DNA of 64,000 nucleotides, from the NCBI RefSeq assembly GCF_003234085.1, contig NZ_QKSD01000016.1, positions 1-64,000 on the forward strand, read 5' to 3'. The stretch is from Curtobacterium sp. MCPF17_052 (GTDB lineage Bacteria > Actinomycetota > Actinomycetes > Actinomycetales > Microbacteriaceae). Every line of letters begins with the position of its first letter. Position 1 is the stretch's first letter. The notes beneath the pieces are model-generated. The model was given only the letters and a program-made list of their open reading frames with translations, searched no databases and was not told the DNA's origin. Positions 33,979 through 42,418 of the stretch are shown here, piece by piece. Position numbers and translations under genes: made by a program.

Positions 33979-35121
33979 CTACGCGTCGCGGCGCGCGCCC
34001 TGCGCCGCGTGCACCGTGAACACGTTCGGCTCGCGGTACCCGGCCGAGGCGAAGGCGGCGGTGACGGCCGCGGCGATGCGTTCACGAGCCTCCCGGTCGA
34101 CGAGCGCGATGGCCGCACCACCGAAGCCGCCGCCGGTCATGCGTGCGCCGACCGCGCCGTTCGCCACGGCGGTCTCGACCGCGAGGTCGAGTTCCGGCAC
34201 CGAGATCTCGAAGTCGTCGCGCATCGACGCGTGCGATGCGACCAGCAGCGAACCGATCGCCCGGGGTCCCTGCTCACGCAGGGTGCGGACGGTGTCGAGG
34301 ACGCGCTGGTCCTCGGTCACGATGTGGCGCACCCGGCGGAAGGTCTCGTCGTCGAGGAGCTCCTGCGCGCGCGGCAGGTCCTCGACCGCGACGTCGCGCA
34401 GGGCCGGGACACCGAGCACCTGCGCGCCCTTCTCGCACGAGTCGCGACGGGCCTTGTAACCGCCGGTGGCGTGAGCGTGCTCGACGCGGGTGTCGATGAC
34501 GAGGACCTCGAGACCGTTCGCCTCGAGCGCCAGGTCCACCACGGCGGTGTCGAGCGTGCGGCAGTCGAGGAACACGACGGCGTCCTGCTCGCCGAGGAGC
34601 GACGCGGACTGGTCCATGATCCCCGTCGGAGCGCCGACCGCGTGGTTCTCGGAGTACTGGCCGACGCGGGCCAGGGTCTTGCGGTCGAGGCCGAGCTCCC
34701 ACAGGTCGTTGAACGCGAGGGCCACGCCGCACTCGATCGCCGCACTCGACGACAGACCCGCACCGACCGGCACGTCCGAGTCGATGAAGACGTCGAACCC
34801 GGTCCGCCTGTCGAGCGAGGCGCCGGCCTGCTCCCGGAGCGCCCAGGCGATGCCGAACACGTACGCCGACCAGCCGTCCATGCGGGACGGGTCGAGGTCG
34901 TCGAGGGACAGCGTCACGGCACCGCCGGACTCGTCGAACGACGAAGCGACGCGGATGACCCGGTCCTCACGGGGAGCGATGTCAGCCGTGGTCCGCCGGT
35001 CGATCGCGAAGGGCAGCACGTACCCGTCGTTGTAGTCGGTGTGCTCGCCGATCAGGTTGACGCGGCCGGGCGCGGAGTACCGCACCGTCGGCTCGTACCC
35101 GAACACCTGTTGGAACGTCAT
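33979..35121 (-). CDS. galK: Galactokinase
   Basis: A 380-residue GHMP kinase phosphorylating galactose at C1. The galactose signature APGRVNLIGEHTDYNDGYV lies near residues 18-36, the ATP loop VGAGLSSSAAIECG near 125 and the C-terminal GARMTGGGFGGAAIAL near 335. The ATG overlaps the galT stop (ATGA), so the two are coupled. Confidence 0.96.
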   Translation of the reverse strand: MTFQQVFGYEPTVRYSAPGRVNLIGEHTDYNDGYVLPFAIDRRTTADIAPREDRVIRVASSFDESGGAVTLSLDDLDPSRMDGWSAYVFGIAWALREQAGASLDRRTGFDVFIDSDVPVGAGLSSSAAIECGVALAFNDLWELGLDRKTLARVGQYSENHAVGAPTGIMDQSASLLGEQDAVVFLDCRTLDTAVVDLALEANGLEVLVIDTRVEHAHATGGYKARRDSCEKGAQVLGVPALRDVAVEDLPRAQELLDDETFRRVRHIVTEDQRVLDTVRTLREQGPRAIGSLLVASHASMRDDFEISVPELDLAVETAVANGAVGARMTGGGFGGAAIALVDREARERIAAAVTAAFASAGYREPNVFTVHAAQGARRDA

Positions 35122-36215
35122 GCTCGTTCGATCCCTCCTCGGATGAACTCGGCCGCCTTCTCGGGGACCAGGTCCCCGATCCAGGCGCCCATCGCGGCTT
35201 CGCTGCCGGCCAGGAACTTCAACTTGTCCGCCGATCGACGCGGCGACGTGATCTGCAGCATCAGCCGGACGGTGTCGCGTCCGGTGTGCACCGGCGCCTG
35301 GTGCCACGCGGCGATGTACGGGGTCGGGTCGCCGTAGAGGGCGTCGAGACCGCGGGTCAGGCGCAGGTGCATGTGCGCGAGCTCGTCCTTCTCGGCGTCG
35401 GTGAGGCCCGCGAAGTCCGGCACGTGACGGTGCGGCAGCATGTGGATCTCGATGGGCCAGCGTGCGGCGAACGGCACGAAGGCGGTGAAGTGCTCACCGG
35501 CGAGGACGACCCGCTCGGAACCGCGCTCGTTGGCCAGGTGCTGCTCGAACAGGTCCGGCCCGAAGCGCTCGATCGACGACAGCAGTCGCTGCGTGCGCGG
35601 GGTGACGTACGGGTAGGCGTAGATCTGTCCGTGCGGGTGGTGCAGGGTGACGCCGATGGCCTCGCCGCGGTTCTCGAACGGGAACACCTGCTGGATGCCG
35701 GGCATCGCGGACAGCGCGGCGGTCCGGTCGGCCCACGCCTCGACCACGGTGCGGGCACGCGACTCGGAGATGGACGCGAACGAGCCGCTGGTCTCCGGGG
35801 AGAAGCAGACCACCTCGCAGCGCCCGACCGACCGGAGCTGCCGGTTCAGCCCGACGTCCGACAGCGACTCGAGCGACGACGGTGCATCGTCGCCCACCAG
35901 GTCCGGCCCGAACGACGGCGAGCGGTTCTCGAACACGGCGACGTCGTACCGGCTCGGGATCTCGGACGGGTTCGCAGCGGTCTGCGGTGCGAGCGGGTCC
36001 TGGTCGGCGGGCGGCAGGAACACACGGTTCTGCCGAGCGCTCGCGATCGACACCCACTCACCGGTCAGGACGTCCTGCCGCATCCGGGCCGTCACCGGCC
36101 GAGGGTCCAGGACACGCTCGTCGATGCTGCGCTCCGGGGGCAGCGTCGAATCGGCGTCGTCGAAGTAGAAGAGGTCGCGGCCGTCCGCGAGCGTCGTCGC
36201 ACGTTTCGTGATCAC
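35118..36215 (-). CDS. galT: Galactose-1-phosphate uridylyltransferase
   Basis: A 365-residue Leloir enzyme exchanging UMP between UDP-glucose and galactose-1-phosphate. The nucleophilic His lies in the HPHGQIYAYP motif near residue 192; RYDVAVFENRSPSF and PIEIHMLPHRHVPDF are also conserved. The GTG start follows a minus-strand TAGAGT (36222-36227) by 6 bases, a leaderless layout. It diverges from the deoR-galM pair across a very short gap. Confidence 0.95.
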   Translation of the reverse strand: MITKRATTLADGRDLFYFDDADSTLPPERSIDERVLDPRPVTARMRQDVLTGEWVSIASARQNRVFLPPADQDPLAPQTAANPSEIPSRYDVAVFENRSPSFGPDLVGDDAPSSLESLSDVGLNRQLRSVGRCEVVCFSPETSGSFASISESRARTVVEAWADRTAALSAMPGIQQVFPFENRGEAIGVTLHHPHGQIYAYPYVTPRTQRLLSSIERFGPDLFEQHLANERGSERVVLAGEHFTAFVPFAARWPIEIHMLPHRHVPDFAGLTDAEKDELAHMHLRLTRGLDALYGDPTPYIAAWHQAPVHTGRDTVRLMLQITSPRRSADKLKFLAGSEAAMGAWIGDLVPEKAAEFIRGGIERA

Positions 36216-36221
36216 CGCTGC

Positions 36222-36275
36222 ACTCTACCCTCGCGCGAAGGGTTGCGAAAGCAAGTGGAAGCAGACGAAACTCGT
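36222..36275. promoter_or_regulatory. Back-to-back gal promoters with DeoR-type repeats
   Basis: The galT -10 (TAGAGT, minus, 36222-36227) and a plus-strand TACCCT (36226-36231) share two bases. Direct repeats GCGAAAGCA (36245-36253) and GACGAAACT (36264-36272), a spacing typical of DeoR-family sites, cover the weak galT -35 and the start of the deoR message. A bound DeoR protein would hold down both directions. Confidence 0.45.
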
Positions 36276-37124
36276 GTTGTGACGTCTGAGGAGCCTCCCG
36301 TCCTGCCGGCGCTGCTGCGCCAGGACCGCATCGTCGCGCTCCTGGACGGTGCCCCGGGCATGGTGCGGACCGCAGCCCTGGCAGCGGCGGTCGGGACGAG
36401 CGAGGTGACGGTCCGCCAGGACCTGGCCGCCCTCGACCGGGAGGCCCGGATCCGTCGGGTGCACGGCGGTGCCGTCCGCCTCCGGGCCGGGTCGCGCGAA
36501 CGACCGCTCGAGGAGACGGCCGTCGAGAACAGCACCGCGAAGGCCGCGATCGGCCGGGCGGCGGCAGACCTGGTGCGCTCCGGGCAGTGCATCGTCCTCG
36601 ACGTCGGCACCACGCCCGCAGCGGTCGCCGAGGCCCTGGTCGTCCGCGAGGACCTGGTCGACGTCACCGTCGTCACGAACTCACTCACCACCGCACTCGC
36701 GCTCGAACGTGCGATCCCGCGCTTCACCGTCGTGGTCACCGGCGGGACGCTCCGACCGTTGCAGCACTCGCTCGTCGCGCCGTTCAACGCGACCGTGCTG
36801 CCGATGTTGTCCGCCGACCTCGTGTTCCTCGGCGGGACCGGTCTGGACGTCGCCCACGGGCTGACCAACGTGAACCTGCCCGAGACCGAGGCGAAGCGGG
36901 TCCTCGCGGCGGCGGGCAGGCGTACGGTCGTGGTCGCGGACGGGTCGAAGTTCGGCCGGGCCGACATCGGCGTGGTGAGCACGCTGCAGGACGTCGACGT
37001 CGTCGTCACCGCGGGTGTCAGCGCGGAGGCGGTCGCCCCGATCCGGGCGGCCGGTGTCCACGTGGTCGTCGCGGATGCACCAGCGGGCAGGACCCGCACA
37101 TCGGAGAGGAAGCAGAGACCATGA
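36255..37124 (+). CDS. DeoR-family transcriptional regulator of galactose genes
   Basis: A 289-residue sugar-phosphate-responsive repressor. The DeoR helix-turn-helix is at about residues 25-75 (RQDRIVALLDGAPGMVRTAALAAAVGTSEVTVRQDLAAL). The isomerase-like effector domain follows (IVLDVGTTPAAVAEAL, VVTNSLTTALALERA, VFLGGTGLDVAHGL). The start is uncertain: GTG 36255 is used, with GTG 36279 and TTG 36243 as alternatives. Its stop overlaps the galM start. Confidence 0.88.
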   Translation: MEADETRVVTSEEPPVLPALLRQDRIVALLDGAPGMVRTAALAAAVGTSEVTVRQDLAALDREARIRRVHGGAVRLRAGSRERPLEETAVENSTAKAAIGRAAADLVRSGQCIVLDVGTTPAAVAEALVVREDLVDVTVVTNSLTTALALERAIPRFTVVVTGGTLRPLQHSLVAPFNATVLPMLSADLVFLGGTGLDVAHGLTNVNLPETEAKRVLAAAGRRTVVVADGSKFGRADIGVVSTLQDVDVVVTAGVSAEAVAPIRAAGVHVVVADAPAGRTRTSERKQRP

Positions 37125-38056
37125 GCACAGCGGCCCCCACCGGCGGTCAGTACCACCTGCGGCACGCCGGCCCGGACGGTGTCGTCGAGGCTGTCGTCAC
37201 CGAGGTCGCCGCCGGCCTCCGCGAACTCCGCGTCGCGGGCTTCGACCTGACCGAGCCGTTCCCCGCGAGCGACGCTCCGGCCGGTGCCAACGGCATCGTC
37301 CTCGCGCCGTGGCCGAACCGGGTCGCCGGTGGTGCCTGGCAGCTCGACGGGAAGACGCAGCAGCTCGACATCTCGGAGCCGAAGTACGGCAACGCCTCGC
37401 ACGGGCTGCTCCGGTTCGCGCCGTACCGGGTGGTGGACCAGACCGAGTCGTCGATCGAGCAGCAGGCCACGATCCACCCCCAGCACGGATGGCCGTTCAC
37501 CCTGGAGACACGGGTGCACCACGAACTCGTCGAGGACGGCATCCGGATCACCCACACGGTGACGAACCGCTCGGGTCGCCCGGCGCCGTTCGCCATCGGG
37601 TCCCACCCGTACCTGCGCGCCGGCGACACCCCGGCCGAGGACCTGGTCATCCGGCTCGACGCCGCGACGGCCTTCACCGTCGACGAGCGCAAGATCCCGA
37701 ACGGCACCCGGCCGGTCGAGGGCACGGACGTGGACCTGCGGCAGGGGCGTCGCGCCGGCGACTCGGACCTGGACACGGCGTACACCGACGTGACGCCCGA
37801 CGCCGAGGGCATCCGTCGCACGACGCTGCACGGCCCCGAGGGCGACGGCGTCGAGCTGTGGCAGGACGCGTCGTTCCCCTACGTGCAGGTCTTCACGTCC
37901 CGCGAGTTCCCCCGCGGTGACGGCAAGGGACTGGCGGTCGCCGTCGAGCCGATGACCGCGCCCGCCGACGCGCTCAACTCCGGCGAAGGGCTGCGATGGC
38001 TGGACGCCGACGAGTCCTGGACGGGCTCGTGGGGGATCCGCCGCGTCTGGTCCTGA
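37121..38056 (+). CDS. galM: Aldose 1-epimerase
   Basis: A 311-residue mutarotase interconverting alpha and beta galactose/glucose before galactokinase. Typical segments are NGIVLAPWPNRVAGGAWQL, NASHGLLRFAPY with the catalytic His, GSHPYLRAGD with the second His, and VQVFTSREFPRGDGKGLAVAVEPM. No signal peptide. ATGA overlap with the DeoR gene indicates translational coupling. Confidence 0.92.
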   Translation: MSTAAPTGGQYHLRHAGPDGVVEAVVTEVAAGLRELRVAGFDLTEPFPASDAPAGANGIVLAPWPNRVAGGAWQLDGKTQQLDISEPKYGNASHGLLRFAPYRVVDQTESSIEQQATIHPQHGWPFTLETRVHHELVEDGIRITHTVTNRSGRPAPFAIGSHPYLRAGDTPAEDLVIRLDAATAFTVDERKIPNGTRPVEGTDVDLRQGRRAGDSDLDTAYTDVTPDAEGIRRTTLHGPEGDGVELWQDASFPYVQVFTSREFPRGDGKGLAVAVEPMTAPADALNSGEGLRWLDADESWTGSWGIRRVWS

Positions 38057-38068
38057 CGTCCGTCGCTG

Positions 38069-38116
38069 CGGCGGCCGGTACGGCGGCCGGTCTGGCGGCC
38101 GATCTGGCGGCCGATC
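38069..38116. repeat. 12-bp tandem repeat after galM
   Basis: Four 12-base units of (C/T)GGCGGCCG(G/A)T(A/C) type: two CGGCGGCCGGTN then two identical TGGCGGCCGATC, between convergent genes. Confidence 0.75.
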
Positions 38117-38119
38117 CGG

Positions 38120-38440
38120 TCAGGCCCGCCGCATCCGCAGAGCTTCGACCGCCAGCGATTCGCTGGGGTAGCGGCCGATCTCCTGCGCCCACGCCGGGTC
38201 GTCACCGCGCAGTGCGAGGAAGTCCTTGCGCTGGCGGACGACGTACCCGAGGACGGCCGTGGAGGTCGCGACCTCGGTGAAGTCCTTGCGGATGTGACGG
38301 ACGCTGACCTTGGCTCCGCGCCGCAGCGCGTCGAGCAGGAGGTCGTCGCTCATGGTCGTCCCGGTGGCGGCGGCGAGCTCCACGAGGCGGCGCGCGTCAC
38401 CGGTGGAGCTGGTCTGCGTGGCGTCGATGGGCTCGATCAC
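38120..38440 (-). CDS. Small hypothetical protein
   Basis: A 106-residue protein of unknown function. The GTG at 38440 begins IEPIDATQTSSTGDARRL. The body has a short helix-rich N-terminal part (LLLDALRRGAKVSVRHIRKDF) and a basic C-terminus (EALRMRRA). It ends 64 bases from the convergent galM stop. No family was recognised. The start is uncertain because no Shine-Dalgarno is clear. Confidence 0.6.
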   Translation of the reverse strand: MIEPIDATQTSSTGDARRLVELAAATGTTMSDDLLLDALRRGAKVSVRHIRKDFTEVATSTAVLGYVVRQRKDFLALRGDDPAWAQEIGRYPSESLAVEALRMRRA

Positions 38441-38602
38441 GATGTACCCCGTTCGGTGTGGTTCGTTCGGTGCTGGAGTCCCGCGATGAGCGGAACCAGG
38501 AACGACCATATCGATGCGAATCCAACAGACGGCTGAGCGGTGCACTGATGTGGACAGAGCGCCGGCCATGGATCGCCTGGGGACGACTTGTACCCCGATG
38601 GG

Positions 38603-39241
38603 TCAGCTGGCGCGGCCCAGGTCCCACACCGGCGGCACGTACTCGCGGGACCATCCCTCGCGCAGACGCGTCACCGCCCGGTCGAACGACTCGAGCAGGT
38701 CCATCTCCGGGCGGACCATCGACTGCAGCTGCAGGCCCTCGTACGTGGCCAGGAGCTGCTCCGCGCCACGGGACGGCTCCATCGTGTGTGGCTCCCGACC
38801 GGCGGCGATGTCCTGCATGAGGCTCTGCTGCACGAACCCGTGGAACCGACGCCAGCGAGCGTGCAGCATCGGCGCGAGCGGGTGCTTCGGAGCTGCGGCG
38901 ATGTTCAGCGTCGAGGTGAGGAAGCGCATCAGCGACGGGTCCTCGATGTTGGCGGTGACGATCGCGCGGAGGAACCGGATGGTCCCCAGCTCGGCGGCGA
39001 TCGGCGTCAGCGGACCCGTCCGGCGGTCGTTCCACCGGTCGATGGTCGCCAGGAGCAGGCCGTCCCAGCTGGGGAACGACGCCTCGAGGGTCGCGATGGT
39101 GGCGTCCGCCTCGTCGGCGACGCGGGCGGGGGTGACTTCGTGCATGGGCAGTTCGTGGAGCACCCGGATCATCGCGTCGACGATCTGCGTACGGGTGAAG
39201 ACGTCGTCGTGCGGTGCGGAGTCCATGTCGGGGCTGGGCAT
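38603..39241 (-). CDS. TetR-like transcriptional regulator
   Basis: A 212-residue regulator. Residues about 16-62 form a TetR-type helix-turn-helix (QIVDAMIRVLHELPMHEVTPARVADEADATIATLEASFPSWDGLL) that is divergent from the consensus recognition helix. The C-terminal domain is helical. There is no adjacent target gene apart from the small hypothetical at 38120, so its regulon is unknown. Confidence 0.78.
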   Translation of the reverse strand: MPSPDMDSAPHDDVFTRTQIVDAMIRVLHELPMHEVTPARVADEADATIATLEASFPSWDGLLLATIDRWNDRRTGPLTPIAAELGTIRFLRAIVTANIEDPSLMRFLTSTLNIAAAPKHPLAPMLHARWRRFHGFVQQSLMQDIAAGREPHTMEPSRGAEQLLATYEGLQLQSMVRPEMDLLESFDRAVTRLREGWSREYVPPVWDLGRAS

Positions 39242-39350
39242 GTCAGCACCACATCACATCGGCCGCGCGACGGGGTACCCCCACAACGAGCATGCTGTCC
39301 GATCTGCGAAACGGGTGCACCCCCACTCCGGGCGGACGAGAGGGTCGGCG

Positions 39351-39379
39351 CCGTGGGGCTCGAACCCGGGGCCCTCGGA
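39351..39379. repeat. Partial duplicate of the tRNA-Lys 3' half
   Basis: Bases 39351-39379 match 39400-39428 of the tRNA-Lys gene at 26 of 29 positions, including the complete T-arm (CGTGGGGCTCGAACCC on the plus strand), 49 bases downstream of the tRNA 3' end in its own orientation. Such fragments are left by integrating elements or by slipped duplication. Confidence 0.7.
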
Positions 39380-39393
39380 CGAAGCGGCTGAGG

Positions 39394-39466
39394 TGGGCCC
39401 CGTGGGGCTCGAACCCACGACCCTCGGATTAAAAGTCCGGTGCTCTACCAACTGAGCTAGAGGCCC
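39394..39466 (-). tRNA. tRNA-Lys (anticodon TTT)
   Basis: On the minus strand the acceptor GGGCCTC pairs with GGGGCCC (one G-U). The D-arm is GCTC-AGTTGGTA-GAGC, the anticodon loop is CTTTTAA with anticodon TTT, and the T-arm loop is TTCGAGC. The discriminator base is A, followed by CCT, so CCA is not encoded in full. Confidence 0.95.
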
Positions 39467-39509
39467 TCGCACACAAGGGTATCGGGCGAGCAGCGCCTAC
39501 ACTGTCGCG

Positions 39510-40139
39510 GTGCCTCGCGAACACCACCGTCCCGTCCAGTTCACCGATGCCGAGTTCGCCGCCATCAAGGGCGGTGAGGACCCGGCCCTGGTGAACCGCG
39601 TCGCGCACGACACCGCGAACGCGCTGCTGCACCGGGTGCGCGAGGACCCGGACCCGGCCGTCGTCGAGCGCCTGGTCACCTACACGGACGTGCACGGTAT
39701 CGACGCGATCGCGGAACTCTGGGCACGCGTGGGGCCGCACACCCTGCCGGGGGCTCTCTGGCGCATCTACCTGGTCCGCACGGTGATCCGGCAGAACCCG
39801 GAGGAGATCGCGTACCTCTTCGAGCGGGGGACGCAGCTCATCGGCACGATCGACCAGGCGGTCGCGGGTGCCGAGGAACCGACGGGCCCGGCGGAGATCC
39901 TGACGCTGTCGGACCGGATCCTGCACGGGCTCTACACGGGCGACTTCGCGGTGGCGCTCGAGCGCGGTGCGGCCTTCGCGCGGTTGACCGCGGCGGGGGC
40001 GACCTCGGTGGCGGACGACTCGGACGTCTCGGCGGCGGAGCGCGCCTCGGCGCTGACGACCCGCGCCTTCCGACTCGCGGAACTCGCCGAGGACCTGTCG
40101 GCCGCAGCAGCGCTCTGGCGCCGCGAGAGCCTCGACTGA
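39510..40139 (+). CDS. Conserved hypothetical protein upstream of sigK
   Basis: A 209-residue, probably cytoplasmic helical protein of a type found in actinobacteria, with no recognised domain (FTDAEFAAIKGGEDPALVNRVAH at the N-terminus, GALWRIYLVRTVIRQNPEEIAYLFERG in the middle). The GTG start is supported by TACACT at 39498-39503, 6 bases upstream and with no Shine-Dalgarno: leaderless. The stop codon is inside the first unit of a 14-bp repeat array. Confidence 0.8.
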   Translation: MPREHHRPVQFTDAEFAAIKGGEDPALVNRVAHDTANALLHRVREDPDPAVVERLVTYTDVHGIDAIAELWARVGPHTLPGALWRIYLVRTVIRQNPEEIAYLFERGTQLIGTIDQAVAGAEEPTGPAEILTLSDRILHGLYTGDFAVALERGAAFARLTAAGATSVADDSDVSAAERASALTTRAFRLAELAEDLSAAAALWRRESLD

Positions 40140-40235
40140 CGCCGACGGGCTGACGCCGACGGGCTGACGTCGACGCACCGACGTCGACGCACCGACGCCG
40201 ACGCACCGACGCCGACGGACCGACGCCGACGGACC
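40138..40235. repeat. Seven-copy 14-bp minisatellite
   Basis: Seven contiguous 14-base units of GACG(C/T)CGACG(G/C)(G/A)C(T/C) type: two GACGCCGACGGGCT, two GACGTCGACGCACC, one GACGCCGACGCACC and two GACGCCGACGGACC. The first unit includes the end of the stop codon of the preceding gene. Paired identical neighbours indicate slippage. Confidence 0.9.
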
Positions 40236-40888
40236 GTCACGGGCGGGCTGGCACCGGCGTCACCGTGCCGCTCGCCGTCGACGGCGGTGACCCGACCGTC
40301 GGACCGCTGACGCGCCTCCCGGTCGTGGCCTGCAGCGCCGTCCGCATCCGGACATGGAAAGACCGGGCCGCAGAAGCGCCTCTCGGCGCGAGGCCGCTCG
40401 GAGCGGCGAATATTGGAGCCCGGGGCTTGCTGCGGCCCGGCACGTCCAAGTGTACGAGACGTCTGCCGCGTCGTACCCAGGTGTTCACTCTCGGTGGACA
40501 GATCCGGCACCGGGCGTGCCGCCGCCCGGGGACGACGCCGAACGGGAGGCGCGTCCCGGCTCCGCCCGTCGGCCCGCCCGGGCAGGAGCGATCGTCATGG
40601 ATTTCCGCCCTGACCCAATCCGACCGGGCGACGGTGCCGAACCATCAGCGTGACCGTCGTAAGACGTCTCACACGAGGTCCCCGGACGACCCGGGCCCGC
40701 TCGCGGGTCAATTCCCTGTGGGTCGTCCGGGGCCTCGCCACATGTACCCACGCCACCCGCGCAGCGATCGCTGCCGGGACCCGATCCGAACGGGACTCCA
40801 GCTGATGACCACCGCGACCGCAGTCGCCGAGCGCTCTGTCCAGAGCGCGCGGTGGACGCCGCACACCCGGGAAGGAGGAAAACCTGCA
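40236..40888 (+). other. Long non-coding leader region of sigK
   Basis: About 650 bases with no convincing gene, although the sigK frame stays open by chance. It contains a 13-bp perfect inverted repeat CCCCGGACGACCC (40680-40692) with GGGTCGTCCGGGG (40720-40732). A smaller CGGGAGGCGCGTCCCG palindrome is near 40550. The promoter was not identified. The size and structure suggest regulated 5' sequence or an unrecognised small RNA. Confidence 0.45.
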
Positions 40889-41488
40889 ATGCTCACTCTC
40901 GTGGAAGGCGACATGGATGGTTGGACTCCCGCCGCCCCGGAACCGGTGTCGGCGGACGACCTGCTCAGTCGGGTCGCGACTGGTGACCAGGCTGCCTTCG
41001 CCGACCTCTACGACGAGCTGTCCGGCCGGGTCCTCGGGCTCGTGACGCGGCTCCTCCGTGACCGCGCCCAGTCCGAAGAGGTCACGCAGGAGGTCTTCCT
41101 CGAGGTCTGGCAGCAGGCCACCCGCTTCGACCAGGCCCGCGGCAGCGCTGCGAGCTGGGTCCTCACCATGGCGCACCGCCGAGCGGTCGACCGGGTGCGG
41201 GCATCGCAGTCGTCCCGCGACCGCGACACGAAGATCGGCATCCGCGACTTCGAGACGGACTTCGACTCCGTCTCAGAGTCCGTCGAGATCCGGCTCGAAC
41301 ACGAACGCGTCAGCCGGGCACTGTCCCGACTCACCGAGTTCCAGCGTCAGGCCGTGCAGCTCGCCTACTACGGCGGTTTCTCGCACAGCGAGATGGCCGA
41401 CAAGCTCGGGGTGCCGATCGGCACCGTCAAGACCCGTCTCCGCGACGGGATGATCCGACTCCGCGACGAGATGGGGGTGACGTCATGA
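40889..41488 (+). CDS. sigK: ECF sigma factor SigK
   Basis: A 199-residue extracytoplasmic-function sigma factor. Region 2 spans about residues 25-95 (DQAAFADLYDELSGRVLGLV, SEEVTQEVFLEVWQQATRFD) and region 4 about 140-195 (LTEFQRQAVQLAYYGGFSHSEMADKLGVPIGTVKTRL). The ATG at 40889 has AAGGAGG 10 bases upstream, which decides the start over in-frame ATG 40805. It is coupled to the anti-sigma gene by ATGA, as in mycobacterial sigK-rskA. Confidence 0.92.
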   Translation: MLTLVEGDMDGWTPAAPEPVSADDLLSRVATGDQAAFADLYDELSGRVLGLVTRLLRDRAQSEEVTQEVFLEVWQQATRFDQARGSAASWVLTMAHRRAVDRVRASQSSRDRDTKIGIRDFETDFDSVSESVEIRLEHERVSRALSRLTEFQRQAVQLAYYGGFSHSEMADKLGVPIGTVKTRLRDGMIRLRDEMGVTS

Positions 41489-42357
41489 CCGACCGTCACG
41501 ACGACCCCGAGCTGATGACCGGCTCGCACGCGCTGAACGCGCTGACCGACGACGAGCGCGCCGCGGTCGAGCGGGCGCTGTCCGACTCCCCGGAGCTGCA
41601 GCGCGAGTCCGACTCCCTCCGTGAGACCGCACTGGCCCTCGCCTTCGCCGTGTCGCCCGTCGAACCCTCCGCGTCCCTGAAGACCTCGCTGATGGCGAAG
41701 ATCCAGGCGACCCCGCAGCTGCCCGCCCTGGACGACGCCGGTGTCACACCGGAGCCCGTCCGGGAGGCCCGCTCCGCGTCCGCCCCACTCGTCACGCCGG
41801 CAGCGTCGGTCACCGACCTGCAGTCCGCTCCCGGCCGTGCCGCGTCGACCGCCCGGGCCCGGTGGTTCCAGCGTCCGGCCGCGATGCTCAGCGTCGCCGC
41901 AGCGGGTGCCGTGGTGCTCCTCAGCGTCGGCTTCGGGGTCGGCGGCTCGCTGCTCCAGGACGACGGCGGAGCGCCGGCGACCACGCAGGCCGCCTCCGGC
42001 CTCGACCAGATCTACGCGGCCCCGGACTTCCAGCGGAGCACCGCGAAGGTCAAGGGCGGCGGCACGGCCACGGTCGTGTGGTCCGGCCAGCTGCAGCGGT
42101 CCGCGGTCATCCTCGACGGGGTCGACGCGGCACCGAAGGACAAGACGTACGAGCTCTGGTACATCGGGTCGCAGGAGTCCGGCGGCACGATCACCGCGGC
42201 CGGCCTGATGGACGACGTCGACGGCGGTGTCCGTTCGGCGGTCCTCCGCGGCACGATGGGCGCCGGTGACACGATCGGCATCACGGTCGAGCCGACTGGT
42301 GGCTCGGACCAGCCGACCTCCGACCCGGTCGTCGCCGTCCCCACGTCCGAGGCGTGA
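41485..42357 (+). CDS. rskA: Anti-sigma-K factor RskA
   Basis: A 290-residue single-pass membrane anti-sigma factor. The cytoplasmic N-terminus (about residues 1-85; TGSHALNALTDDERAAVERAL) should hold SigK. One membrane helix spans about 133-152 (AAMLSVAAAGAVVLLSVGFGVGG). The outer C-terminal RskA domain has the typical YELWYIGSQESGG and GDTIGITVEPTGGSDQPT segments. Regulated proteolysis releases SigK in mycobacteria. Confidence 0.93.
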   Translation: MTDRHDDPELMTGSHALNALTDDERAAVERALSDSPELQRESDSLRETALALAFAVSPVEPSASLKTSLMAKIQATPQLPALDDAGVTPEPVREARSASAPLVTPAASVTDLQSAPGRAASTARARWFQRPAAMLSVAAAGAVVLLSVGFGVGGSLLQDDGGAPATTQAASGLDQIYAAPDFQRSTAKVKGGGTATVVWSGQLQRSAVILDGVDAAPKDKTYELWYIGSQESGGTITAAGLMDDVDGGVRSAVLRGTMGAGDTIGITVEPTGGSDQPTSDPVVAVPTSEA

Positions 42358-42377
42358 CCGGCCCCTGACGGTTCAGG

Positions 42378-42418
42378 ACGACGCCCCCCGTGACCACGTC
42401 GGTCACGGGGGGCGTCGT
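42378..42418. terminator. Strong terminator of sigK-rskA
   Basis: An 18-bp perfect stem, ACGACGCCCCCCGTGACC with its complement, closes a 5-base loop 21 bases after the rskA stop. It is one of the most stable hairpins in the window. Confidence 0.85.

Noticed and set aside
40138..40235. Minisatellite considered as a CRISPR array
   Set aside because: Units are contiguous 14-mers without spacers and no cas genes are present.
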